In this document: positions 15,718-23,476 of the stretch, piece after piece | Position numbering within the stretch: position 1 is the first letter of the stretch | Layout of the letters: each line of letters opens with the position of its first letter | NCBI GenBank assembly: GCA_029240955.1 | Contig: JARDZH010000001.1 | Coordinates: 1-28,654 of the forward strand | DNA from: Pseudomonas sp. | GTDB taxonomy: Bacteria; Pseudomonadota; Gammaproteobacteria; Pseudomonadales; Pseudomonadaceae | Length of the DNA stretch: 28,654 bases | Reading direction: 5' to 3' | Notes under the pieces: model-generated | Databases searched by the model: none | What the model saw: only the letters and a program-made list of their open reading frames with translations | What the model was told of the DNA's origin: nothing | Program-made: the position numbers and the translations under genes

Positions 15718-16467
15718 ATGCCGCTGATCAGTGACATCCAGGTGCTTGAGCCTGGCAGCGAAGTGCTGCTCTTTGAATTGGACGGCACGGACTATGGTGC
15801 TGACGTGCTGCGCTTCCACGGGCACGCGATACCGCACACGCCGGCCGAGTTGATTGCCGCCGGCGCCGATGCCGACCAACTGCCGGCGAAGGCAATCTAT
15901 TGGCAGGGCAACGAGTACAGCGCCTGGCCGATGCAGATCGACGGCATTGAGGCGAATGGCGACGGCACTGCGGTACGGCCGACATTGTCAGTGGGCAACG
16001 TAAACGGGCGCATCACCGCGCTTTGTCTTGCTTTCGAGGATCTGCTCGAGTTCAAGCTGACGATGCGGCACACGCTCGGCTCCTACCTCGACGCGGCGAA
16101 CTTCCCGGACGGCAATCCAACTGCCGATCCTACCCAAGAGACGATCGAGGTCTGGTACATCGACCAGAAGACGAACGAGGACGGGGAGACGGTCAGTTGG
16201 GAGTTGGCCAGCCCGGGCGACGTGGGCAATGAGTCGATCGGGCGACAAGCCACAACCCTTTGCCATTGGTGCCTCACCGGAGGTTATCGCGGGCCGAACT
16301 GCGGCTACACCGGGCCGTACGTCACGAAGGACGGCGTCATTACCGACACCCCTGAGATGGACCAATGCGACGCCACGCTGGGCAAGGGCTGTATCCCGCG
16401 CTTCGGCGAAGGCAACCCACTGCCGTTCGGCGGTTTCCCCGCTGTTTCCCTGATCGCGCGGAGCTGA
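15718..16467 (+). CDS. Minor tail protein L (probable Fe-S protein)
   Basis: A 249-residue protein with the family N-terminus (MPLISDIQVLEPGSEVLLFELD) and the order M-L-K. The C-terminal part has Cys182, Cys185, Cys195, Cys217 and Cys225, in CHWC, PNCGY, DQCDA and KGCIPRFG. Lambda gpL binds a [4Fe-4S] cluster through its C-terminal cysteines, so this protein should too. It belongs to the tip complex. AAGGGG precedes the ATG. Confidence 0.9.
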   Translation: MPLISDIQVLEPGSEVLLFELDGTDYGADVLRFHGHAIPHTPAELIAAGADADQLPAKAIYWQGNEYSAWPMQIDGIEANGDGTAVRPTLSVGNVNGRITALCLAFEDLLEFKLTMRHTLGSYLDAANFPDGNPTADPTQETIEVWYIDQKTNEDGETVSWELASPGDVGNESIGRQATTLCHWCLTGGYRGPNCGYTGPYVTKDGVITDTPEMDQCDATLGKGCIPRFGEGNPLPFGGFPAVSLIARS

Positions 16468-16468
16468 C

Positions 16469-17233
16469 ATGCGAAAGCACATCTTGAACGCGATCCAGAA
16501 GCACGCAGCAGCCCAGTACCCGAAAGAGTGCTGCGGGCTGCTGCTGGCGATCGGGCGCAAGCAACAATACTTCCCCTGCATCAACGTCTCGATCGAGCCG
16601 AACGAAGAATTCCGAATCGACCCTGAGCAGTACGCCGCGGCCGAGGATGTCGGCGAAGTTATCGGCGTGGTGCATTCGCATCCGGACGCCACCAGCCGAC
16701 CTTCACCGCGCGACCAAGCTATGTGCGAGGCGACCGCGCTGCCGTGGCACATTCTCAGCTGGCCGGAGGGGGATCTGAGAACGGTCATGCCGTCCGGCGA
16801 GGTGCCGCTCCTGAAGCGCCCATTCGTGCACGGCGCCTGGGACTGCTGGCAGGTCTGCGCCGATTGGTACAAGCGCGAGTGGGGACTCGAGTTCGAAGCG
16901 TTCAAGCGCGCCGATGGCTGGTGGGAAAGCAAGGACAATACCAGTCTGTATGAGGCGAACTACGAGGCCGCCGGCTTCTACCGTGTCGACCAGCCGCAGC
17001 GCGGCGACATGATCGTGATGGAAGTGGGGCGTACGGTTTACCCGAACCACGCTGGCATTTTCCTCGGCGCCGATCCGTCTTTGCCAGGTGAAGATGCTGC
17101 CACGTTCGGCCCCGGCCCGTTCCTGCTGCACCACCTGTATGGCAGGCCATCAGAGGTCATTGTCTTCGGCGGGCCGTGGCTAGACCGCACACGCTTGATT
17201 CTCAGGCACAAAGATGCACAAACGACCACATGA
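16469..17233 (+). CDS. Tail assembly protein K (JAMM + NlpC/P60)
   Basis: A 254-residue two-domain protein like lambda gpK. The N-terminal JAB/MPN domain has the complete JAMM metal set: Glu20, then His69-x-His71, Ser79 and Asp82 (HSHPDATSRPSPRD). The C-terminal NlpC/P60 domain has the catalytic Cys126 in HGAWDCWQVCADWY and His194 in YPNHAGIFLG. Such proteins act in tail tip assembly and probably cleave peptidoglycan cross-links at infection. It starts 1 base after L. In most lambda-like phages gene I follows immediately; here an accessory island intervenes. Confidence 0.9.
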   Translation: MRKHILNAIQKHAAAQYPKECCGLLLAIGRKQQYFPCINVSIEPNEEFRIDPEQYAAAEDVGEVIGVVHSHPDATSRPSPRDQAMCEATALPWHILSWPEGDLRTVMPSGEVPLLKRPFVHGAWDCWQVCADWYKREWGLEFEAFKRADGWWESKDNTSLYEANYEAAGFYRVDQPQRGDMIVMEVGRTVYPNHAGIFLGADPSLPGEDAATFGPGPFLLHHLYGRPSEVIVFGGPWLDRTRLILRHKDAQTTT

Positions 17234-17258
17234 AGCGGCAAGGCCGCAGGAGAGATTT

Positions 17259-17465
17259 ATGAATCAGCCTTTTGCATTCGATGAAGAAGGGCGAACTTAC
17301 ATTAACGAATCAGAAATCCTGAAAGGCCAGATGATCGTTTCGGCTGCCGGCATTTCTTTACCGGATGACTTTGCGACAAAGGCGCAAGAGAAAGCCGACC
17401 TGCTGGAGCGTCGGCTTTCACGGCTGGAACAAGCCTTGGGACTCGAGCCTATTTGTGCCCGGTGA
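17259..17465 (+). CDS. Small protein resembling the C-terminal J segment
   Basis: A 68-residue protein starting at the ATG at 17259 after AGGAGA (17248-17253); the frame is open earlier, but without a ribosome site. Residues 1-30 (MNQPFAFDEEGRTYINESEI then LKG) resemble the J protein stretch APFVVQGGQVFMNTAIISQA in pattern (PF, a Gly turn, an aromatic, Asn, then Ile). Residues 40-60 form a predicted short coiled coil (QEKADLLERRLSRLEQAL). Its end overlaps the convergent gene at 17449 by 17 bases. It could be a fragment of a tip protein or a small tip-associated protein. Function unknown. Confidence 0.6.
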   Translation: MNQPFAFDEEGRTYINESEILKGQMIVSAAGISLPDDFATKAQEKADLLERRLSRLEQALGLEPICAR

Positions 17466-17694
17466 AAAAATCCGAGATCGTCTTTGCATTAGGTCTGACC
17501 GGGCCGTTTTTCGGCATGCCCTCTGCAACCTGCAAAGCAAATACTCGCGCGGCCTCAATGCCGTCTTTTCCGGCGACGGATGCTAGCTGGCTTGCCAGTC
17601 CGGCAATCACGCAATTCAAGTTTTGTAGATCGGAGCCATGAGCGTTCACAGCATCGATAAGTTGCTTGTTCAGGGCCTTCTGTTCTTCATCCAT
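17449..17694 (-). CDS. Accessory protein, unknown (81 aa)
   Basis: An 81-residue, mostly helical soluble protein. The ATG at 17694 has a strong GGAGG about 8 bases upstream, although the frame is open back to 17916, so this shorter start is chosen. Features: an acidic start (MDEEQKALNKQLIDAVNAHG), a hydrophobic helix (VIAGLASQLASVAGKDGIEAARVFALQVAEG) and a basic end (SDFFTGHK). No family was recognised. It runs against the tail operon and is probably co-transcribed with the gene at 17796-18035, which suggests expression from the prophage. Confidence 0.6.
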   Translation of the reverse strand: MDEEQKALNKQLIDAVNAHGSDLQNLNCVIAGLASQLASVAGKDGIEAARVFALQVAEGMPKNGPVRPNAKTISDFFTGHK

Positions 17695-17795
17695 GTGGAT
17701 TGACCTCCAGGTCATAAACGCGCCGAGATTGGCGCAATCCCAGTCCTTGGGCTTGCAGGCAAAGGACCGGGGAAGTCCGTTAATTAGCTCGCTAG

Positions 17796-18035
17796 TTAGT
17801 CGTTCCAGTCCCTTACAATATAGAGGCTTGGCTTTCCTCCCTTTCCTACGGGTTCGAATTCGAAAACCGCACTGGATGAGCTTTGCTCGGCATGAAACCT
17901 GATAGTTCCAGCCCATGGGTCTTTTGATGAAATCTCAACGCTTCGATGCAAGTGTTTCAGGTCCGGATAACGCTCGTTAATTGCGGTTTCGAGTAGCTGA
18001 GATACTTCGGGTGTCATTACGGGGATCTTTGCCAT
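17796..18035 (-). CDS. Accessory protein, unknown (79 aa)
   Basis: A 79-residue protein with AAGGA about 9 bases before its ATG at 18035. The N-terminal half is helical (TPEVSQLLETAINERYPDLKHL). The second half looks like beta strands (RFHAEQSSSSAVFEFEP, PSLYIVRDW). No signal peptide or membrane segment. No family recognised. It is divergent from the lipoprotein pair at 18155 across a 119-base gap that holds a LexA-like site. It is 101 bases upstream of its minus-strand partner. Confidence 0.6.
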   Translation of the reverse strand: MAKIPVMTPEVSQLLETAINERYPDLKHLHRSVEISSKDPWAGTIRFHAEQSSSSAVFEFEPVGKGGKPSLYIVRDWND

Positions 18036-18092
18036 CTAACGTTTCCTTCTACTGTGAAGCAGAAGGCTACTATTCAGCAGCAATAGGCGGTA

Positions 18093-18108
18093 CTGGTGAT
18101 TCGTACAG
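18093..18108. promoter_or_regulatory. LexA-like box in the divergent intergenic region
   Basis: CTG-N10-CAG, with sequence CTGGTGATTCGTACAG and TA before it. It fits the CTG-N10-CAG core of gammaproteobacterial LexA sites, but the inner bases match the consensus only partly. It lies between divergent start codons at 18035 and 18155, where it could control either side. Confidence 0.35.
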
Positions 18109-18154
18109 GCTGAAACCGGTGTTAAAGTCTTTGCTTTCAGGATGAGGACGAGCC

Positions 18155-18442
18155 ATGAGGATGATCCAATTCGCCGCCGCTGCTGTGTTGGCGTTTGCGC
18201 TTTCAGGTTGTGCAGGTACGAATTTTTCGTACGACGAAGCAAGAAAAGTGAAGGTCGGAATGACCGAAGACGAGGTAACCCAGATCATGGGGCCTCCTTA
18301 CTCCGTGGTGTCCCGAGCTGATGGTCAAATGTGGGTTTGGAGTCATGCGAACGGGATGACCGGGTCGAACCGCGTGATTTCATTCAGAATGGTCGACGGG
18401 AAGGTTGTCGAAGTTCCGACTATCCCCGCCAACTTTAAATAG
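18155..18442 (+). CDS. BamE/SmpA-like small lipoprotein
   Basis: A 95-residue lipoprotein. The signal peptide ends in a lipobox (LSGC, Cys19) followed by Ala, consistent with outer-membrane sorting. The mature part has KVKVGMTEDEVTQIMGPPYSV and a Trp-rich strand (QMWVWSHANG), the fold signature of the BamE/SmpA/OmlA family (helix with VGMT..EV, G.P, then W.W). BamE itself is a BAM-complex lipoprotein; this shorter copy inside a tail operon may be a superinfection-exclusion or envelope-modifying gene. GAGGAC is about 8 bases upstream. It is followed 11 bases later by a second lipoprotein gene. Confidence 0.75.
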   Translation: MRMIQFAAAAVLAFALSGCAGTNFSYDEARKVKVGMTEDEVTQIMGPPYSVVSRADGQMWVWSHANGMTGSNRVISFRMVDGKVVEVPTIPANFK

Positions 18443-18453
18443 GAGTGACCTGC

Positions 18454-18876
18454 ATGAAATTGATCGTAGGAGCGCTGGCGGTAGCGCTGTTGGCGGGGTG
18501 TGCGACTTCGCCGACGCCTTCCAATGAAGCCAAGCAGGCGCCGGCCAGTCAGTTGTCGGCCTACCAGTCCAAGCCATCAGGGGCATATGGGACACTGCAA
18601 GTGATCCGCGACTCTGGGCAGACCGGTAGCCTTTGTTCAATGACTGTTTTTATCGATGGCAAACAAGCCGCCAAGCTCAACCCGGGTCAGAAGGCATCTT
18701 TCTATTTACCGCCTGATTCGGTTTCAGTTGGCGCCGCTTATACCGGCTCTGGCATCTGCTCCATGGGAGCAGCCCGAGTGGAGCGGGAAGCGATCGTGAA
18801 AGACGGCGCGGTCAAGAAATACCGAGTTTTCACCGGGGGCGATGGGCAGATCGACATACTGCCCACGACTCTCTGA
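18454..18876 (+). CDS. Lipoprotein, unknown function (140 aa)
   Basis: A 140-residue lipoprotein starting at the ATG at 18454, with AGGAG 8 bases upstream (the GTG at 18445 overlaps that site and is not used). Lipobox LAGC at Cys16, next residue Ala. The mature part begins with a Ser/Pro/Ala/Gln linker (about residues 17-42), followed by a compact beta-rich domain (GTLQVIRDSGQTGSLCSMTVFIDGKQAAKLNPGQKASFYLPP) that resembles small surface domains with a GKxxAxLxPGxxxxxxLPPG turn. Two Cys in the mature domain (LCSM and ICSM) could form a disulfide. It forms a unit with the BamE-like gene and ends in a terminator. Confidence 0.7.
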   Translation: MKLIVGALAVALLAGCATSPTPSNEAKQAPASQLSAYQSKPSGAYGTLQVIRDSGQTGSLCSMTVFIDGKQAAKLNPGQKASFYLPPDSVSVGAAYTGSGICSMGAARVEREAIVKDGAVKKYRVFTGGDGQIDILPTTL

Positions 18877-18880
18877 ACAG

Positions 18881-18901
18881 ACCGCCTCCGGGCGGTTTTT
18901 T
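18881..18901 (+). terminator. Intrinsic terminator after the lipoprotein pair
   Basis: ACCGCC / GGCGGT with a TCCG tetraloop, then six T (18896-18901). It begins 5 bases after the lipoprotein stop codon and insulates the accessory pair from gene I. Confidence 0.88.
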
Positions 18902-18918
18902 ATTGTCTGGAGAATGGC

Positions 18919-19566
18919 ATGTGCTCAGCAATTACCTACACGCCGATGACGAAAGTCATGCTGTCCGGCTCGCTTGCGAAGAAGTTTTTTCGAAGCAAGC
19001 CGTTCCTTCTCGACTGCGGATCGGCCGTGGAGGTGTTCCGCGCGCTCAATGCGACCATTGATGGTTTCGCCGAGGAGATTAAACGACTGGAGCGCTTTGG
19101 ACTGAAGTTTGCGATCTTCCGGAATCGCGAAAACATCGGAATGGACGGATTCGATCTCGGCGGTACACGGGAAATCCGCATTGTTCCAGTGATTGGTGGC
19201 AGCAAGCGTGCCGGCGGGCTGCAGACCATTATCGGAACAGTGATGATCGCCGCAGCCTATGTACTGTCATTCACTCCGTTTGCAGCTGCATCGCCGTTTT
19301 TGTATGCGGCCGGCGCGTCGATGGCGATCGGCGGCGTCATTCAAATGCTCAGCCCCCAAGCGTCTGGCTTGAAGCAAAGCGCATCCCCAGAGAACTCCCC
19401 TTCCTACGCCTTCGGCAGCGCCAAGAACACCACGGCCAGCGGCAACCCGGTACCGATCTGCATCGGCGAACGCCGGTGGGGCGGGATGATCATCTCGACA
19501 AAGTGTAATCAGGACAGCAGCACACCGACCGCCCGCGAGGCGGTTTTTTTATGCCTGGAGGAAAGC
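18919..19566 (+). CDS. Tail assembly protein I, lacking its own stop codon
   Basis: The lambda gpI-like part is about 200 residues. Features: an N-terminal ubiquitin-like region (VMLSGSLAKKFF, SAVEVFRALNATIDGFAEEIKR, EIRIVPVIGGSKRAGG), a hydrophobic Gly/Ala segment near residues 103-145 and the family ending GNPVPICIGERRWGGMIIST. GGAGAA precedes the ATG. There is no stop after this ending: the frame continues through a terminator hairpin into gene J. A -1 shift would stop at TAA 19506-19508. The end given here is the base before the J start. Either a read-through I-J product exists or the stop was lost by mutation or sequence error. Confidence 0.8.
19528..19550 (+). terminator. Intrinsic terminator within the continuous I-J reading frame
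   Basis: ACCGCC / GGCGGT with a 5-base loop and seven T (19544-19550). It lies 17 bases before the J start codon and is translated if I reads on. The 19 bases GGCGGTTTTTTTATGCCTG are identical to those at the terminator before the scaffold gene. Confidence 0.88.
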
Positions 19567-22500
19567 ATGGGCGCACCAGCACAGATCGATATCCATGGCG
19601 AGAAGGGCGGCAGCAGCAAGCCGAAGTCGCCGACCGAAGCCAGTGACAGCCTGCGCTCGACCAACTTGGCCAAGCTGCTAATCGCGGTGGGCGAGGGGGA
19701 GTTCGACAGCGTCCCGACCGATTACGACATCTACTTGGACAACACGCCGATCCGCGATGCCAGCGGTAACTACAACTTTCCGAATGTGAAGTGGGACTGG
19801 CGCCCGGGCTCGGTGGATCAGACGTACATCCCGGGCATTCCGTCTGTTGAAAACGAGACGTCGCTGAACATCGAGCTGCGCAGCGATTCGCCGTGGGTGC
19901 GCTCTATCACCAACACCCAGCTTTCCGCCGTGCGCATGCGTTTGGCCTGGCCGGCGCTGCAACGCTCGGACGACCAGGGCAACGTCGGCGGCTACCGGAT
20001 CGAGTACGCAATCGACGTCGCCACCGACGGCGGCGCCTATCAGCAGGTGCTGGTGGACGCAGTCGACGGCAAGACCACCACGCGCTATGAGCGCTCGCGC
20101 CGCATCGATCTACCGGACGCCACTACTGGCTGGCAGATCCGTGTGCGCCGGCTCACGCCTAACCAGAACACCAATAAGATCGCCGACACCATGCTGGTGG
20201 CCGGTTACACAGAGGTCATCGACGCCAAGCTGCGCTACCCGAATACCGCGCTGCTCTACATCGAGTTCGACGCCGAGCAGTTCACCAACATCCCGGCCGT
20301 CACCGTGAAGTGCAAGGCCCGCCGCTGGATGGTTCCGAGCAATTACGACCCCATCGCCCGCTCCTACACCGGGACGTGGGACGGTTCGATGAAATCGGCC
20401 TGGACCAACAATCCGGCGTGGATCACCTACGGCATCTGTACCGAAGACCGGTTCGGCCTGGGCAAGCGCATCAAGCCGTTCATGGTCGACAAGTGGGAGC
20501 TGTACCGCATCGCCCAGTATTGCGACCAGTTGGTGCCGAACGGCCTGGGCGGTCAGGAACCGCGCTTCCTTTGCGACATGAATCTGCAGGGCAAGGCTGA
20601 CGCCTGGTCGCTGTTGCGTGACATCTCGGCGATTTACCGGGGCATGACGTACTGGGCGCAGGGCCAGTTGGTGATGCAGGCGGACATGCCGCGCGCGCAG
20701 GACTTCGACTATGTGTTCACCCGGTCGAACGTCATCGACGGCAAGTTCTCCTATGGCAGCGCCTCGGCGAAAACCCGTTACACCCGGGCGCTGGTCAGCT
20801 ACGACAACCCGGCGAACAACTACGACACCGACGTCATCCCGTTCGCTGACCTGGATCTGCAGCGCCGCTATGGCGACCGGCCGACCGAGCTGAGCGCCAT
20901 TGGCTGCACCCGCGCCTCCGAGGCCCAGCGCCGTGGCAAGTGGGCAATCCTCAGCAACAACCAAGACCGCACCGTGTCGTTCAAGACCGGCATGGAGGGC
21001 GTGATTCCGCTGCCGGGACACATCATCCCGGTGGCTGACTCGCTGCTGGCGGGCCGTGAAGTGGGCGGCCGGATCTCGGCGGCAGCTGGGCGGGTGATCA
21101 CGCTCGATCGCGACACCCAGGCCAAGGCCGGGGACCGGCTGATCATCAACCTGCCGGGCGGACGCGCCGAAGGTCGGACCGTGCAAAGCGTCAATGGCCG
21201 CGCCGTGACGGTGACCACCAATTACAGTCAGCAGCCGATCGCGCAATTGCAGTGGGCGCTCGACGCCGACGACCTGGCTATCCCGCTGTACCGGGTATTG
21301 CGCACCAAGCGCACCACCGAGGGCGCCTTCGAGATCAGCGCGTTGCAGTTCGAGCCGAGCAAGTTCCCCTATATCGACACTGGTGCACGCCTGGAAGAAC
21401 GTCCGATCAGCGTGATTCCGATCACCGTTGTGCCAGCGCCGGCGAGCGTGACCCTGAGTTCGACTTCGTCGGTCGTGCAGGGGCTGGCCGTGGCTACCAT
21501 GACCATCAGCTGGGACGCCGTGGATGGCGCCGTCGGCTATGACATTGAATGGCGCAAAGACAGCGGCAACTGGATCAAGGTCCAGCGCACCGGCATGACA
21601 AACGTTGACGTGGTCGGTATCTACGCCGGCGCCTATGTTGCCCGGGTGCGCGCGGTGAGCGCGTTCGACATCTCGTCGATCTGGCGCAACTCGATCCTGA
21701 CAAACCTGAAAGGCAAGGAGGGCTTGCCACCGGCGGTCTCATTCCTGCGTACCGTCAGCAAGGTCTACGGTATCGGCCTTGAGTGGGGGTTTCCACCTGG
21801 CGCGGAAGATACTCAGCGCACCGAGATTTGGAACAGCAAGACCAACGACCTCGCCAGCGCTGTGAAATTGGCAGACTTCGCCTACCCACAGGCAAACCAC
21901 GAAATGCAGAACGTCGTCCCCGGTACCAGCCTGTTTTTCTGGGCGCGTCTGGTCGACCGAACCGGCAACGTAGGTCCGTGGTTCCCAGCGGTGAACGGGG
22001 TCAACGGGCAGGTGAGCATCGACCAGGCCGAATACGAGCAGTACTTTCTTGGCAAGATCCAGGAGTCCGCGCTCGGCCAGAAATTGCTGGAGGAAATCGG
22101 GAAGATCTCGGGTGATGGGGAGGGCTCGGTCAACGACCGGATCGAACAGGCCAAGCAGGAACTGGAAGAGCTGATGGGTGAAATTACCGATGCCATGGTT
22201 TATGACCCGGCGAAGCCGTATGGCAAAGGTGAAGTGGTTAGGCTCGATGGTCGCCTGTTTTCGGCGATCAAGGCTGTACCGGCCGGCACGGCACCACCGA
22301 ACCCCGAGTTCTGGTATGACATGGGGACGATTGCTGAGACCACCAATGCTTTGGCCTTGCAGGTTCAGCAACACAGCACGCAGATCGAAACCCTCGATGG
22401 CAAGGTCTCGGCGCAGGCATCGACGATGCAAGCGCTGCAGGCTGCCTGGCGTGAAGATGATGGAACCGGTGCAATGGCCGATGCGCTTCACGGCTGGAAA

Positions 22501-23172
22501 AACACAGCCAGTATCGTGACCAATGACAAGGTGAGGGCGGAGGAAAACCGAGCGTCTGCTACCAGAATCACGACGCTTGATGCGGCCGTGGAAACCAATG
22601 CTGCAAATGTCACCTCTCTGGCGAGTGCTGTCGCCACCGACAAGGAAGCGACGGCTCAGAAGATTGACACCCTGACCGCGAAAACAAGTGACGCCACAGC
22701 AAAGGCCGAGACTGCCAGCACCGTAGTTGCTGGCTTGAACGGTAAGGTCTCAGCCCTGACAACGATCAAGACGTCCACCACCGTGGGCGGAAGAACCGTC
22801 ATGGCTGGCTTGGCCATTGGCGTAGATGGCGAGCAGCAGGAGTCGCAGATCCTCGCGTTCGCCCAGCGCTTTGCGATTCTGGATGAGGTCAGCGGGCAAA
22901 TGATCGCGCCGTTTGTGGTTCAGGGCGGACAGGTGTTCATGAACACGGCAATCATCAGCCAGGCGTTCATCAAGGAGTTGGTGCTCGGCATGACGCTGAG
23001 GTCAGCAGCGCTGAACAATCAGGGTCTGCCGCTTCTGGAAATCAACATTCCGGCAGGGACCTTCACGCTACGTGGTCAGTCCGACAGCGGCTATACGCTG
23101 CTCAACAATAACGGTATCTACGTCTACGACCTCAACTACATCGAGCGCGCCGCACTCGGGAAGATGACGTGA
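19567..23172 (+). CDS. Tail tip protein J (host-specificity/central fibre)
   Basis: About 1201 residues, close to lambda gpJ in length. The ATG at 19567 follows a strong GGAGGAAAG and gives the family start MGAPAQIDIHGEKGG, then SPTEASDSLRSTNLAKLLIAVGEGE near residues 17-41. The middle includes the segment PNVKWDWRPGSVDQTYIPG and the conserved TYGICTEDRFGLGKRI. Fibronectin type III-like repeats lie at about 620-810. An Ala/Thr-rich coiled-coil stretch covers about 930-1060. The C-terminal end carries a DUF1983-like part (IAPFVVQGGQVFMNTAIISQ). J forms the tip that contacts the host receptor. The upstream I frame is continuous with it. Confidence 0.9.
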   Translation: MGAPAQIDIHGEKGGSSKPKSPTEASDSLRSTNLAKLLIAVGEGEFDSVPTDYDIYLDNTPIRDASGNYNFPNVKWDWRPGSVDQTYIPGIPSVENETSLNIELRSDSPWVRSITNTQLSAVRMRLAWPALQRSDDQGNVGGYRIEYAIDVATDGGAYQQVLVDAVDGKTTTRYERSRRIDLPDATTGWQIRVRRLTPNQNTNKIADTMLVAGYTEVIDAKLRYPNTALLYIEFDAEQFTNIPAVTVKCKARRWMVPSNYDPIARSYTGTWDGSMKSAWTNNPAWITYGICTEDRFGLGKRIKPFMVDKWELYRIAQYCDQLVPNGLGGQEPRFLCDMNLQGKADAWSLLRDISAIYRGMTYWAQGQLVMQADMPRAQDFDYVFTRSNVIDGKFSYGSASAKTRYTRALVSYDNPANNYDTDVIPFADLDLQRRYGDRPTELSAIGCTRASEAQRRGKWAILSNNQDRTVSFKTGMEGVIPLPGHIIPVADSLLAGREVGGRISAAAGRVITLDRDTQAKAGDRLIINLPGGRAEGRTVQSVNGRAVTVTTNYSQQPIAQLQWALDADDLAIPLYRVLRTKRTTEGAFEISALQFEPSKFPYIDTGARLEERPISVIPITVVPAPASVTLSSTSSVVQGLAVATMTISWDAVDGAVGYDIEWRKDSGNWIKVQRTGMTNVDVVGIYAGAYVARVRAVSAFDISSIWRNSILTNLKGKEGLPPAVSFLRTVSKVYGIGLEWGFPPGAEDTQRTEIWNSKTNDLASAVKLADFAYPQANHEMQNVVPGTSLFFWARLVDRTGNVGPWFPAVNGVNGQVSIDQAEYEQYFLGKIQESALGQKLLEEIGKISGDGEGSVNDRIEQAKQELEELMGEITDAMVYDPAKPYGKGEVVRLDGRLFSAIKAVPAGTAPPNPEFWYDMGTIAETTNALALQVQQHSTQIETLDGKVSAQASTMQALQAAWREDDGTGAMADALHGWKNTASIVTNDKVRAEENRASATRITTLDAAVETNAANVTSLASAVATDKEATAQKIDTLTAKTSDATAKAETASTVVAGLNGKVSALTTIKTSTTVGGRTVMAGLAIGVDGEQQESQILAFAQRFAILDEVSGQMIAPFVVQGGQVFMNTAIISQAFIKELVLGMTLRSAALNNQGLPLLEINIPAGTFTLRGQSDSGYTLLNNNGIYVYDLNYIERAALGKMT

Positions 23173-23468
23173 TGGATTACTACGGCGCGAGGACGAAGGA
23201 CGCAGCGGGAAGGGCGACGCTGGAGTCATCGACAATGACCGTTCGATCAGTCGTGACCAAACAGGTCACCGTCCCTCCGATCACCAGCGACTTCACAAGC
23301 TTTATCAGCATGCCGGAGATCACCGCGAAGTCATTCGTCTGCGTGACGCTCTCAAACCCGACCAATCCAAATGATGCCTTGCCTGCTGTTTTCTGGTCGA
23401 CAGGGCAACTAAGGGTGCGGCGTGGGCCGGGGGTGGTGCTCAACGTTTTCATCCTGACATACCAATAG
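23172..23468 (+). CDS. Small distal tail protein, unknown
   Basis: A 98-residue protein whose ATG shares a base with the J stop (TGATG), so it is translationally coupled. The sequence is mostly beta (STMTVRSVVTKQVTVPPI, AKSFVCVTLSNPT, VVLNVFILTYQ). No family recognised. Co-location with J and the following gene suggests a virion protein attached to the tip or fibre. Confidence 0.65.
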   Translation: MDYYGARTKDAAGRATLESSTMTVRSVVTKQVTVPPITSDFTSFISMPEITAKSFVCVTLSNPTNPNDALPAVFWSTGQLRVRRGPGVVLNVFILTYQ

Positions 23469-23476
23469 GAGCGAGC

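Noticed and set aside
17695..17916. N-terminal extension of the 17449-17694 protein up to 17916
   Set aside because: The strong GGAGG precedes the ATG at 17694, and the extension overlaps the neighbouring gene at 17796-18035.
20110..21246. Minus-strand open frame of 378 codons inside J
   Set aside because: Antisense shadow of the J coding sequence; composition is Arg/His/Val biased and no motif is seen.
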